NCBI RefSeq assembly: GCF_000497575.1
Contig: NZ_APJI01000016.1
Span: forward strand, 248,001 to 312,000
Direction: 5' to 3'
Length of the DNA stretch: 64,000 nt
Source: Afipia sp. OHSU_II-C1
GTDB taxonomy: Bacteria > Pseudomonadota > Alphaproteobacteria > Rhizobiales > Xanthobacteraceae
In this document: positions 56,299-64,000 of the stretch, piece after piece
How positions within the stretch are numbered: the first letter of the stretch is position 1
Layout: the number at the start of each line of letters is the position of its first letter
The notes under the pieces: model-generated
Databases searched by the model: none
Seen by the model: only the letters and a program-made list of their open reading frames with translations
What the model was told of the DNA's origin: nothing
Translations under genes and position numbers: made by a program

Positions 56299-57933
56299 TC
56301 AAGGCGTAGACCAAGCTTTCGTCGGCTGGATATCTGAGGCGAACAGCGCAGCACTGCGGTCGAACGTCCGTTCGGGTGGCCCGGAAGCATCAACGATGGT
56401 CCAGTCTATTGCTCCCAAATCATATGTTTCCTGCCGTGCTGCAACTTCAGGTGTGGCGTCGGATGCGTCGCCAGACCGCTGACCAACCCGTTTAATCCGC
56501 GTTTCGAGGTCGGCCGTCAGAAAGATTCCGACAAAGTTGCAGTTCATGTTTCCAGCAGCGCTGCGGATTGCAGATCGTTCAGACTCGCGGGCAAATACAG
56601 CATCGACGATCACGGAGTAGCCCTGTTCGAGAATGCGAACGGCCTTGTTGGCCATCATTTGGTAAACCGCCTCTGCAGTTCCCGAGTGGTAGGCAGCAAC
56701 AGGTAGTGGATCGATTTCGTTGACGTGAAACAGCATCTTTCGCATCACGTCCGAGCGCAGGAGGATGGCGCCTGCCGGTGGCCGGATCGCGCCGGCTAGC
56801 ATACGCCCGAGAGTGGACTTGCCGGTCCCCGATAGACCTCCGATTGCAACAAGACAAGGCGGCGAGGGAGAGATGAGACGCCGCGCGAGGTCATAATAAG
56901 CCTGCGCTTGCTTCCTTATGTCCTTTGGATGGCCCTGATCATCGAGCCTGGTGAGCAGAACGTTCGCCCGGATGGCCGCGCGCATGGACATGAAGAGCGG
57001 TAGAAGTGAAAGCGCGTCAAAATTGTCTTCAGGCGTTCTGGCAAGATATTCATTGAGGACCCGATTCGCTGCGGCGTCTGATCCGTGTCGGATGAGGTCC
57101 ATGAGCACGAATGCGAGGTCGTAAAGGACATCGACCGAGGCTATATCCGTATCGAACTCGATCGCATCGAAAAGAACCGGCCTGCCGTCGATTAGAACGA
57201 TATTTGCCAGATGAAGATCCCCGTGGCATCGCCGAACAAATCCAAGCCGCCCGCGCTGTTCCAGCAACCCGCGGCGACGCTCAAAAATGCGGAGGCTTGC
57301 GTGTTCCAGTTCATCGATCTCGCTGGACGCGAGATGGCCGTGGTAGTGGAATGCGGCACTGTTGCGCGTGACAATCAACTGTATGGATTGGATCCATGGA
57401 TCGTACGGAGCAAGGGTCGATTCTGAATGGGCGTTGGCGATGACGTCGGCGATCGCTGTGGCGGTGCCGGGATTGATCGGCCCGGCTTCTGCGACATGAT
57501 CGAGCGTCAGACGCTCGTTGAAACGAACCATATCGACGGCCCATTCGACCGGAAACCCGTCGCCATCAATGTGAAGCCTTCCATTCTTGTCGCGTGTAAT
57601 GGGAATAACGCGTCGATAGATCTGCGGCGCAAACTTCCGGTTAACGTTCATCTCTTCTTCGCAGGCTGTCTTCCGCTTGCTCAATGTCGAGTAGTCGAGG
57701 AAAGGAAAGCGGATGGCCCGCTTGATTTTCAGCGCGCGATTGCCCGACAGGAATACATAGGCGGCGTGGGTATCGAATCGTTTGACGGATGTGCCGCCGT
57801 GTGTCGCAGGGTTTGCCAGGAATTTCAGCACTTCGTCCTGCGAAGTCCGGTGCTGTATCGTCATACTGGGCATATCCTGTGATGCGACAATTTCGCCATC
57901 GTGCTCGATGCTCGGCATCGCCGTGTCAATCAC
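56299..57933 (-). CDS. Aminoglycoside phosphotransferase-like/AAA ATPase bifunctional protein
   Basis: A 544-residue fusion of two domains. The N-terminal half (to about residue 330) is an aminoglycoside phosphotransferase-like kinase fold with RRCHGDLHLANIVL and FDAIEFDTD. The C-terminal half is a P-loop kinase-like domain with GGLSGTGKSTLGRML and VIVDAVFARESERSA. This COG2187-COG0645 architecture is common in proteobacteria near stress genes, and the substrate is unknown. The start is a GTG at 57931-57933; in-frame ATGs at 57918, 57873 and 57864 are alternatives. A FixK-type box lies just upstream. Confidence 0.8.
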   Translation of the reverse strand: MIDTAMPSIEHDGEIVASQDMPSMTIQHRTSQDEVLKFLANPATHGGTSVKRFDTHAAYVFLSGNRALKIKRAIRFPFLDYSTLSKRKTACEEEMNVNRKFAPQIYRRVIPITRDKNGRLHIDGDGFPVEWAVDMVRFNERLTLDHVAEAGPINPGTATAIADVIANAHSESTLAPYDPWIQSIQLIVTRNSAAFHYHGHLASSEIDELEHASLRIFERRRGLLEQRGRLGFVRRCHGDLHLANIVLIDGRPVLFDAIEFDTDIASVDVLYDLAFVLMDLIRHGSDAAANRVLNEYLARTPEDNFDALSLLPLFMSMRAAIRANVLLTRLDDQGHPKDIRKQAQAYYDLARRLISPSPPCLVAIGGLSGTGKSTLGRMLAGAIRPPAGAILLRSDVMRKMLFHVNEIDPLPVAAYHSGTAEAVYQMMANKAVRILEQGYSVIVDAVFARESERSAIRSAAGNMNCNFVGIFLTADLETRIKRVGQRSGDASDATPEVAARQETYDLGAIDWTIVDASGPPERTFDRSAALFASDIQPTKAWSTP

Positions 57934-57961
57934 AACCTAACCGGCCAATTCCTGCCGGGGA

Positions 57962-57975
57962 TTGAGGCAGGTCAA
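57962..57975. promoter_or_regulatory. FixK/FNR box between the divergent APH/AAA and STAS genes
   Basis: TTGA-GGCAGG-TCAA fits TTGA-N6-TCAA. Its centre is 67 bp before the STAS ATG at 58036 and within 35-105 bp of the possible starts of the divergent gene, so it could serve either or both. Confidence 0.7.
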
Positions 57976-58035
57976 GAGGTGTTGTCCGGAGTGGCCTAGG
58001 AAATATCCAGCCATGGCCTTGAACGGATATCCAAC

Positions 58036-58284
58036 TTGAGCTCCGAACCTGTCCTGAATATCGCAAGTGAGGGTGATGCCCTTAATCTCCGCCCGGGCGG
58101 ATCGTGGACAGCGACGCATGCCTCTGCCCTCGAGCATCTTTACGAGACCGTCTCGCCCAAACTCAGTCGAGCAGGGGCGATAAGGGTCGATCTGAGCAAT
58201 GTCGGCGAGCTCGACACGCTCGGAGCATGGCTGCTTGAGAAGATCGTGCGACACGCCCCGCGGTTGGGCCCCCCGCAGACGTGA
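58036..58284 (+). CDS. STAS domain protein (N-terminal part of an STAS-MlaE fusion, or separate subunit)
   Basis: An 82-residue STAS-like domain with GAIRVDLSNVGELDTLGAWL and LEKIVRHA. In most rhizobial homologues this domain is fused to the MlaE-type permease. Here the frame ends at a TGA (58282-58284) overlapping a GTG start (58281) for the permease, just after a run of six Cs (58269-58274). Adding one C would fuse the two frames. Either a 4-bp overlapping gene pair or a frameshift explains it. Confidence 0.75.
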   Translation: MSSEPVLNIASEGDALNLRPGGSWTATHASALEHLYETVSPKLSRAGAIRVDLSNVGELDTLGAWLLEKIVRHAPRLGPPQT

Positions 58285-59171
58285 TTGGGATATCCGACCG
58301 TTATGCTGGATTGATTGCCGAAGTGAACCAGGTCAATCGCCGCAAGCCTGCGGCGGAAAAGCCCGAAAACCCGATCATTGTTCGGCTGGAACAGCTCGGC
58401 CGCTACGCCGCGGGTATCACCGAAGACGTAGCCATCTTTCTTCAGATGCTGGGGGCGTTGGGTCTTGCTTTGTTCGGTGTTCTACGCCGGCCGCGGTCTC
58501 TTCGGCTGACTTCACTTGCCTATCAGATCTATCGCGTCGGTTGGCAGGCCATACCGATCATCCTCCTCATCACTTTTCTCATCGGTGCGATCATTGCCCA
58601 GCAGGGCATCTTTCATTTCCGTAAATTCGGCGCGGAGTCCTATGTCGTGGACATGGTCGGCATCCTCGTGCTGCGGGAGCTTGGTGTCCTGATCGTCGCC
58701 ATCATGGTGGCGGGCCGTTCCGGCAGCGCCTATACCGCCGAACTCGGTTCGATGAAAATGCGTGAAGAAATCGACGCGCTGTCCACCATGGGCCTCGATG
58801 CGGTCGAGGTGCTGGTTCTGCCGCGAATTCTGGCACTCATCTGCTCCCTTCCTATCCTCGCATTCATCGGCTCGATGGCGGCACTCTATGGTGGCGGTCT
58901 GGTCGCCTGGCTTTACGGCGGAATGAGCCCGGCAATATTCATGGCAAGGCTGCATGATGCTGTATCGGTTACCAGCTTTGAAGTCGGGATCATCAAGGCG
59001 CCATTCATGGCGCTGGCAATCGGTATTGTTGCCTGCAGCGAAGGTCTCAGGGTTAAAGGAAGCGCAGAATCGCTTGGGCGGCAAACGACGACATCCGTGG
59101 TCAAATCGATTTTCCTCGTCATTGTGCTCGACGGCATCTTCGCCGTGTTCTTCGCGTCGATCGGAATGTGA
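58281..59171 (+). CDS. mlaE: MlaE-type lipid ABC transporter permease
   Basis: A 296-residue integral membrane protein of the MlaE/YrbE family. The conserved core is seen as ITFLIGAIIAQQGIFHFRKF, VLRELGVLIVAIMVAGRSGS, AELGSMKMREEIDALSTMGL and VVKSIFLVIVLDGIFAVFFA. It moves phospholipids between membranes together with the MlaF-type ATPase and MCE protein. The N-terminal region ISDRYAGLIAEVNQVNRR is the usual linker after an STAS domain, supporting an original fusion. Confidence 0.87.
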   Translation: MIGISDRYAGLIAEVNQVNRRKPAAEKPENPIIVRLEQLGRYAAGITEDVAIFLQMLGALGLALFGVLRRPRSLRLTSLAYQIYRVGWQAIPIILLITFLIGAIIAQQGIFHFRKFGAESYVVDMVGILVLRELGVLIVAIMVAGRSGSAYTAELGSMKMREEIDALSTMGLDAVEVLVLPRILALICSLPILAFIGSMAALYGGGLVAWLYGGMSPAIFMARLHDAVSVTSFEVGIIKAPFMALAIGIVACSEGLRVKGSAESLGRQTTTSVVKSIFLVIVLDGIFAVFFASIGM

Positions 59172-59173
59172 AG

Positions 59174-59950
59174 ATGGCGGAAGAGGTCGACCAGTTTGCG
59201 ATCCGTGTCAGCGAACTCGTTGTTGGCTTTGGCCGGCAGACGGTGCTCGATCACCTGACGCTAGATGTCCGCAAGGGAGAGATTCTCGGCCTTGTTGGTG
59301 CCTCGGGCGGCGGTAAATCCGTTCTGATGCGAACGATCATCGGTCTTATTCCCAGGCGGAGCGGCCGGATCGAGGTGATGGGCGCCGAAATAAGTGAGGC
59401 ACGTCATGTCACGCACACGGCTGCCGGCAAGTGGGGTATCCTCTTCCAGCAAGGGGCGCTGTTTTCATCTCTGACCGTTCGCCAGAACGTTCAATTTCCG
59501 CTACGCGAGGAGTTGGATCTCTCCCAGGCATTAATGGATGAAGTTGCTACTGCGAAACTCGAGATGGTTGGGCTTGCGCCTGAGGATGGGGACAAATTTC
59601 CGTCGCAGCTTTCAGGCGGTATGACCAAGCGCGTCGCGTTGGCCCGCGCATTGGCGCTCGACCCCCCGATCGTTTTTCTCGATGAGCCGACATCGGGACT
59701 GGATCCAATCGCAGCGGGCGACTTCGATGTTCTGATCAAGACACTTCAGAAGACGCTGGGGCTGACTGTCTTCATGGTCACGCACGATCTCGCCAGTCTT
59801 AACACTGTATGCGATCGCGTCGCTGCGCTTGCGGAGGGAAAGATCGTAGCGATTGGCTCAATGAGCGAACTGCTCCGCTCCGAACATCCGTGGGTTAAGG
59901 CCTATTTTCACGGCAAGCGCTCCCAGATGCTCCAACCGAGAAAGATTTAG
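59174..59950 (+). CDS. mlaF: MlaF-type lipid ABC transporter ATP-binding protein
   Basis: A 258-residue ATPase with Walker A GASGGGKSVLMRTI (SVL instead of STL, as in MlaF), Q-loop FQQGALFSSLTVRQNVQFPL, signature LSGGMTKRVALARAL and Walker B IVFLDEPTSGLDP. The start ATG 59174 follows GGAA at good spacing; an in-frame GTG overlapping the permease stop at 59168 is possible. It is followed by the MCE gene after 4 bp. Confidence 0.9.
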   Translation: MAEEVDQFAIRVSELVVGFGRQTVLDHLTLDVRKGEILGLVGASGGGKSVLMRTIIGLIPRRSGRIEVMGAEISEARHVTHTAAGKWGILFQQGALFSSLTVRQNVQFPLREELDLSQALMDEVATAKLEMVGLAPEDGDKFPSQLSGGMTKRVALARALALDPPIVFLDEPTSGLDPIAAGDFDVLIKTLQKTLGLTVFMVTHDLASLNTVCDRVAALAEGKIVAIGSMSELLRSEHPWVKAYFHGKRSQMLQPRKI

Positions 59951-59954
59951 GATC

Positions 59955-61067
59955 ATGGAAACGCGTGCTCCCTTCGTTATCGTAGGTGCCTTCATTCTGG
60001 CAGCTATCGGCGCTGTTTTTGGCTTTGTCTATTGGTTGCACAATACCGGGGGGATCGGAGCGCGAACGTCGTATAACTTGCAGTTCAACGGCTCGGTGCC
60101 GGGGCTGCTGGTTGGAGCAGCGGTGCTGTTCAATGGAATTCGCGTTGGGGAGGTGACCAGTCTTGGCCTCGCGGCCGACAGCCCGCGTCGCGTCAATGCT
60201 GTAATTTCGGTTATGCCGGACACGCCGGTGCGCGCGGACACCAAAGTTGGTCTGGACTTTCAGGGGCTGACCGGCGTTCCGGTGGTTGCTCTGGAGGGTG
60301 GGGTGCAACTCGCAGCCTCAGGGCCGGTGCCGACGCTTATCGCCGAGCCCGGTGCGGGCCAGAGCATGACTCAGGCCGCCCGTGATGCGCTCAAGCGTGT
60401 CGATGCCGTACTGGCTGAAAACGCGGAGCCCCTGAAGAGCACGATTTCCAATCTGCAGATATTCTCTGATGGGCTGGCGAGAAATGCCGGCCGGCTTGAT
60501 GGTATCGTCGCGGGTCTTGAGCGAATGACGGGGGGAGGAGCTGCCGCCGCTCCCAAGGTCATTTATGATCTCGATGCTCCTCAGGATTTCGGGTCGTCCA
60601 GGAAGCGCATCAAGGCGCAGCTTGTCATTTCCGATCCTACATCGATCCTGATGTTCGATACGCAGCGTATCCTTTTCATGCCGCCTGGCGGGAGTCATCC
60701 CGAATTTTCCGACTTCCAGTGGAGCGACAGCCTGCCGAAACTTGTTCAGGCAAAGATCATTCAGAGTTTTGAGAACTATGATCCCGAACATGCACCGCTT
60801 CGCGCAATTGATGGCGTCGCAGCCGAATATCAGCTTCTGATCGACATTCGCGGCTTTCAGATCAGAACGAGTTCTGAGCCCGTCGCTGAGATTGACTTCT
60901 CGGCCAAGATTCTCGGTAAGGACGGCCGCGTCCTTGCATCAAGGCTCTTCGCTGAAAAAAGAAAGCTGGAAGAGCTGACCCCAGAATCGGCGTTGCGCGC
61001 CTTTAGCGGAGCATTCGGCAGCATTGCAAAGGACCTCATAAGCTGGACTCTGACCGTAATCGGATAG
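59955..61067 (+). CDS. MCE (MlaD-like) protein fused to a PqiC-like auxiliary domain
   Basis: A 370-residue protein with an N-terminal membrane anchor (IVGAFILAAIGAVFGFVYWL) and an MCE/MlaD domain (YNLQFNGSVPGLLVGAAVLF, FNGIRVGEVTSLGL, VGLDFQGLTGVPVVALEGG). After a helical linker, a C-terminal domain (about 190-365) with VIYDLDAPQDF, TQRILFMPPGG and LRAFSGAFGSIAKDLISWTL fits the ABC-transporter auxiliary component family (PF03886, PqiC-like). This puts two periplasmic lipid-transport parts in one chain. Confidence 0.83.
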   Translation: METRAPFVIVGAFILAAIGAVFGFVYWLHNTGGIGARTSYNLQFNGSVPGLLVGAAVLFNGIRVGEVTSLGLAADSPRRVNAVISVMPDTPVRADTKVGLDFQGLTGVPVVALEGGVQLAASGPVPTLIAEPGAGQSMTQAARDALKRVDAVLAENAEPLKSTISNLQIFSDGLARNAGRLDGIVAGLERMTGGGAAAAPKVIYDLDAPQDFGSSRKRIKAQLVISDPTSILMFDTQRILFMPPGGSHPEFSDFQWSDSLPKLVQAKIIQSFENYDPEHAPLRAIDGVAAEYQLLIDIRGFQIRTSSEPVAEIDFSAKILGKDGRVLASRLFAEKRKLEELTPESALRAFSGAFGSIAKDLISWTLTVIG

Positions 61068-61125
61068 ATAGGCGGTCGCCGGCCTAACCAAGGGAGGTTT
61101 CCTCGCATGAATTTGGGAATAGCAG

Positions 61126-63825
61126 ATGTCGACATACCGATTGAGCAGTCTTCTTTCACCGCGATCTGTCGCGCTTATAGGGGCCAGTCCACGGCCTGGA
61201 TCGGTCGGATTAGCGGTCCTCAAAAACTTTCGCGCTGCGAGATTCCGTGGCGAATTCGGCATCGTTAACCCGAACCACGCGGAAATTGGCGGGATGGCGA
61301 CGGTCCCAACTGTCGCCGATCTGCCATTCGTCCCCGAACTGATCATCATAACCGCGCCTGCGCGAGCAGTGCCCGGCATTATCGCTGATGCGGGAGGACG
61401 AGGTGTTGCAGGGGCCGTCATCATCAGCGCTGGACTTGGTCACGGAATTGGCTCTCTTGCAGAGGCGGCCGATCAGGCGGCGCGAGTCCATGGGATGCGG
61501 CTCATCGGTCCAAACTGCCTCGGAAGCATGATGCCGAGGGCCAGTTTGAATGCGAGCTTCGCAGCAAGCATGCCGGCCCCGGGACATCTGGCGCTTGTCT
61601 CGCAGTCGGGCGCGATTGCTGCAGGCATGGTGGATTGGGCGGCCAGAGAAGACGTTGGATTTTCCGGCATCGTGTCGATTGGCGATCAGCTTGACGTGGA
61701 CATCGCGGATTTGCTCGATTTCTTTGCACTCGACCCCGGGACGCACGCCATTCTCCTTTACGTCGAAGCAATCAAGGATGCCCGCAAGTTCATGTCGGCA
61801 GCTCGTGCTGCAGCGCGCGTTAAGCCGGTCGTCGTCCTCAAATCCGGTCGGATGGCCCAAGGAGCGAAAGCTGCTGCGACCCATACCGGAGCCCTTGCCG
61901 GTTCCGATGATGTCTACGATGCGGCCTTCCGTCGCGCCGGCATGCTGCGGGTATTCGATCTGCATGAACTGTTCGATTGCGCGGAAACACTCGGTCGCGC
62001 CATTCAGCCAGAGGGCAAGCGGCTCGCCATTTTGACGAATGGTGGCGGCATCGGCGTTCTTGCTGTTGATCGGCTGGTCGAGCTCGGCGGAATTCCGGCC
62101 GAGATCTCACCATCGGTGCAGGCGCAGCTTGATTCCGCTTTGCCCCCGACATGGTCCGGCGATAATCCGGTCGATATTGGCGGCGATGCTGATGCGGCCC
62201 GCTATGCAGCGGCGCTGAAAGTTTTGCTGGCTGATTTCGGCAACGATGCAATCCTCGTGATGAACGTGCAGACGGCAATCGCTTCTTCAAGCGACATTGC
62301 GAAGAGCGTTGTACGTGTCGTTGCCGCCGACCGTGAAAAGCGCTCGGTATCGAAGCCTGTTCTCGCGGCTTGGGTCGGGGCTGATGGCGATATTGCCAAG
62401 ACATTCAATGACGCGTCGATTCCCAGCTACTCCACCGAGGATGACGCCGCACGGGGCTTCATGTATCTGGTGCATCATCGTGAAGTTCGCGAGGAACTCG
62501 CCCAGGTTCCACCAAGCTTGCCGGCCGAGTTCGTCCCGGATGCTGCTACGGCACGCAAGGTTGTCGAGGACGCCGTTGCGGCGGGGCGCTCCTGGCTCGA
62601 CCCGATCGAGGTGAAACGGCTGTTCGATGCCTATCAAATTCCCATGGTGCCGACGCTTGCTGCCGCCGATGCCGATCAAGCAGCCGCGCTGGCTTCACCC
62701 TTCCTCGCGCAGCGAATGAAGGTCGTTGTGAAGGTCTTGTCTCGGGACATCACGCACAAGTCAGATGTTGGCGGTGTCGTGCTCAATCTCTCCGATGCAG
62801 ATAGCGTACGTACCGCCGCCGGGGGTATTCTGGCGAGGGCGAGGGCGAAGCGTCCGGATGCGAAACTAGCAGGCGTTATCGTGCAGCCGATGATATTGCG
62901 GCCAAACGCGCGAGAATTGATCCTGGGAATCGCGGACGATCCGACCTTCGGGCCGGTTATCGTGTTCGGGCATGGCGGAACAGCGGTTGAGGTCATTAAC
63001 GACAAGGCATTGGCTCTGCCACCTCTGGATCTGAGATTAGCTCACGATCTTATCGAACGGACACGCATCTCGCGGCTGCTTCATGCTTACCGAAATGTGC
63101 CGGCCGTCAATCGGGATGATGTCGCGCTCACGCTGGTCAAGCTGGCCCAGCTGGCAGCCGATCTACCGCAGGTGCGCGAACTTGATATCAATCCGCTGCT
63201 GGCTGACGACAGCGGCGTACTTGCGGTCGATGCACGGGTCGCTATTGGACCAACCCTGCGGAAGTTCGCCGGGCCGGGGAATGCGAGATTCGCAGTTCGG
63301 CCCTATCCGTCGGAATGGCAGCGGCACCTTGACCTCAAGGATGGCTCACAGGTTTTCGCTCGCCCGATCCAGCCAACCGATGAGCCGCTACTTCGCGAAT
63401 TTCTCCAGAATGTCAGCAAACACGATCTGCGGTTGCGATTTTTCGGCGCAATAAAGGAATTCACTCATCCGTTCATCGCCAGGTTGACCCAGATCGACTA
63501 TGCGCGCGCGATGGCGTTTGTAGCCTTCGATCAATCGGGCAAGGAAATTATCGGGGTCGTCCGGCTTCATTCCGATTCAGTTTACGACAATGGCGAATAT
63601 GCAATCCTCCTGAAATCGTGCCTCAAGGGACACGGACTTGGATGGGCGCTGATGCAGCTAATCATTACGTACGCTCGTTCCGAAGGCCTTAAGCGGATTT
63701 CCGGTGAAGTTCTTCAGGAAAATACTGCCATGCTGGAGATGTGCCGCGAGTTGGGATTCAGCATAAGGACGGCAGCCGGTGATCCAGACCTTTGCGATGT
63801 CACGTTGACGCTGGACACCCGGTAA
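61126..63825 (+). CDS. Acyl-CoA synthetase (ADP-forming)-like protein with C-terminal GNAT domain
   Basis: An 899-residue multidomain protein. A CoA-binding domain (VALIGASPRPGSVGLAVLKN) and a succinyl-CoA ligase-like domain (LVSQSGAIAAGMVDWA, KSGRMAQGAKAAATHTGALA) come first. An ATP-grasp domain follows (VVKVLSRDITHKSDVGGVVL). The chain ends in a GNAT acetyltransferase (about 735-899; LKGHGLGWALMQLIITYARS). This Pat/YfiQ-like architecture acetylates lysines in central enzymes, or forms acyl-CoA. It lies about 60 bp after the Mla-like operon. Confidence 0.87.
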   Translation: MSTYRLSSLLSPRSVALIGASPRPGSVGLAVLKNFRAARFRGEFGIVNPNHAEIGGMATVPTVADLPFVPELIIITAPARAVPGIIADAGGRGVAGAVIISAGLGHGIGSLAEAADQAARVHGMRLIGPNCLGSMMPRASLNASFAASMPAPGHLALVSQSGAIAAGMVDWAAREDVGFSGIVSIGDQLDVDIADLLDFFALDPGTHAILLYVEAIKDARKFMSAARAAARVKPVVVLKSGRMAQGAKAAATHTGALAGSDDVYDAAFRRAGMLRVFDLHELFDCAETLGRAIQPEGKRLAILTNGGGIGVLAVDRLVELGGIPAEISPSVQAQLDSALPPTWSGDNPVDIGGDADAARYAAALKVLLADFGNDAILVMNVQTAIASSSDIAKSVVRVVAADREKRSVSKPVLAAWVGADGDIAKTFNDASIPSYSTEDDAARGFMYLVHHREVREELAQVPPSLPAEFVPDAATARKVVEDAVAAGRSWLDPIEVKRLFDAYQIPMVPTLAAADADQAAALASPFLAQRMKVVVKVLSRDITHKSDVGGVVLNLSDADSVRTAAGGILARARAKRPDAKLAGVIVQPMILRPNARELILGIADDPTFGPVIVFGHGGTAVEVINDKALALPPLDLRLAHDLIERTRISRLLHAYRNVPAVNRDDVALTLVKLAQLAADLPQVRELDINPLLADDSGVLAVDARVAIGPTLRKFAGPGNARFAVRPYPSEWQRHLDLKDGSQVFARPIQPTDEPLLREFLQNVSKHDLRLRFFGAIKEFTHPFIARLTQIDYARAMAFVAFDQSGKEIIGVVRLHSDSVYDNGEYAILLKSCLKGHGLGWALMQLIITYARSEGLKRISGEVLQENTAMLEMCRELGFSIRTAAGDPDLCDVTLTLDTR

Positions 63826-63872
63826 TCCGATACAGGAACCGCTTCGTTTGGTCTCTGGTGCCTGTTTCGGTA

Positions 63873-63886
63873 TTGATGTGGGTCAA
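63873..63886 (+). promoter_or_regulatory. FixK/FNR box near the right edge
   Basis: TTGA-TGTGGG-TCAA fits TTGA-N6-TCAA. It lies about 107 bp before a possible start codon at 63987 and would serve a gene mainly outside the window. Confidence 0.55.
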
Positions 63887-63986
63887 TCGGCTGCGCTTTC
63901 CACACGGTACCAGATAATCCAGCCACTCAATACGACGGGCCTGCTGATCCGCTCGCCGTTGCCACATTTCGGCGAAAGGCTGCGTT

Positions 63987-64000
63987 ATGACCTACCGCAC
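63987..64000 (+). CDS. Possible first codons of the next gene (runs off the window)
   Basis: An ATG preceded by AAAGG (63975-63979) begins MTYR and runs off the edge. Four codons are too few to identify a product. The upstream FixK-type box makes a real gene start plausible. Confidence 0.3.

Noticed and set aside
1-64000. CRISPR arrays, rRNA genes, complete insertion sequences
   Set aside because: No regularly spaced repeats, rRNA sequence or transposase with terminal inverted repeats were seen while reading the window.

Overview
The window looks like the chromosome of an alphaproteobacterium of the Bradyrhizobium/Afipia/Rhodopseudomonas group (Nitrobacteraceae). This rests on GC-rich codon use, the gene order from moaA through rpiA, gor, class II DAHP synthase and nadE, a complete lipid A very-long-chain fatty acid cluster (acpXL to lpxXL), tandem kup genes and FixK/FNR-type boxes. 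The species is not determined.

Bases 1-38,700 are mostly housekeeping. They hold the 5' end of moaA, a PEGA-like lipoprotein, a phosphoglycolate phosphatase-like gene, rpiA, a DUF2059 protein, gor, aroG (class II), dgkA, nadE, an epoxide hydrolase-like gene and two secreted proteins of unknown function. Next come cysS with an overlapping 37-residue membrane microprotein, a GNAT gene and cimA, a LOG-family gene, an Atm1-type exporter, psd-pssA, a motAB-like pair, two kup genes, a rhodanese, an aminotransferase and an orphan polyamine-binding protein. Convergent to these runs the cluster lpxXL-adh2XL-fabF1XL-fabF2XL-fabZXL-acpXL. A ParB-like protein, an MgtC family protein, an AhpD-like protein, a HerA-like ATPase and tRNA-Gln(CTG) close the segment.

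Bases 38,700-40,160 are poor in genes. They hold a degenerate tRNA 3'-end-like sequence and a frameshifted, truncated serine recombinase, and look like a decayed island edge downstream of tRNA-Gln.

Bases 40,160-53,310 form a tightly packed accessory cluster. It has two amidase-signature enzymes (one allophanate hydrolase-like), a sulfonate/nitrate-type ABC transporter, a DUF971 protein, a flavoprotein and an 8-Cys ferredoxin resembling dissimilatory APS reductase AprA and AprB, and a HEAT-repeat protein. A divergent Crp/Fnr regulator and a second ABC transporter follow; the binding protein of that transporter carries an extra NosL-like C-terminal region. I read this as an uptake, amide-hydrolysis and redox system for an unidentified small N- and/or S-containing compound. 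It is the best candidate for an undescribed system here.

Bases 53,310-64,000 look like a low-oxygen/stress region. Four sequences fit the FixK/FNR pattern TTGA-N6-TCAA. Three lie 61-71 bp upstream of start codons: a truncated Hsp20, a phasin and a STAS protein. The STAS gene opens an Mla-like lipid transport operon of permease, ATPase and an MCE protein fused to a PqiC-like domain, followed by an acyl-CoA synthetase/GNAT fusion. Two genes in this region (MgtC/DUF4010 and STAS-MlaE) are interrupted at C/G homopolymers, which means recent decay, phase variation or sequencing error.
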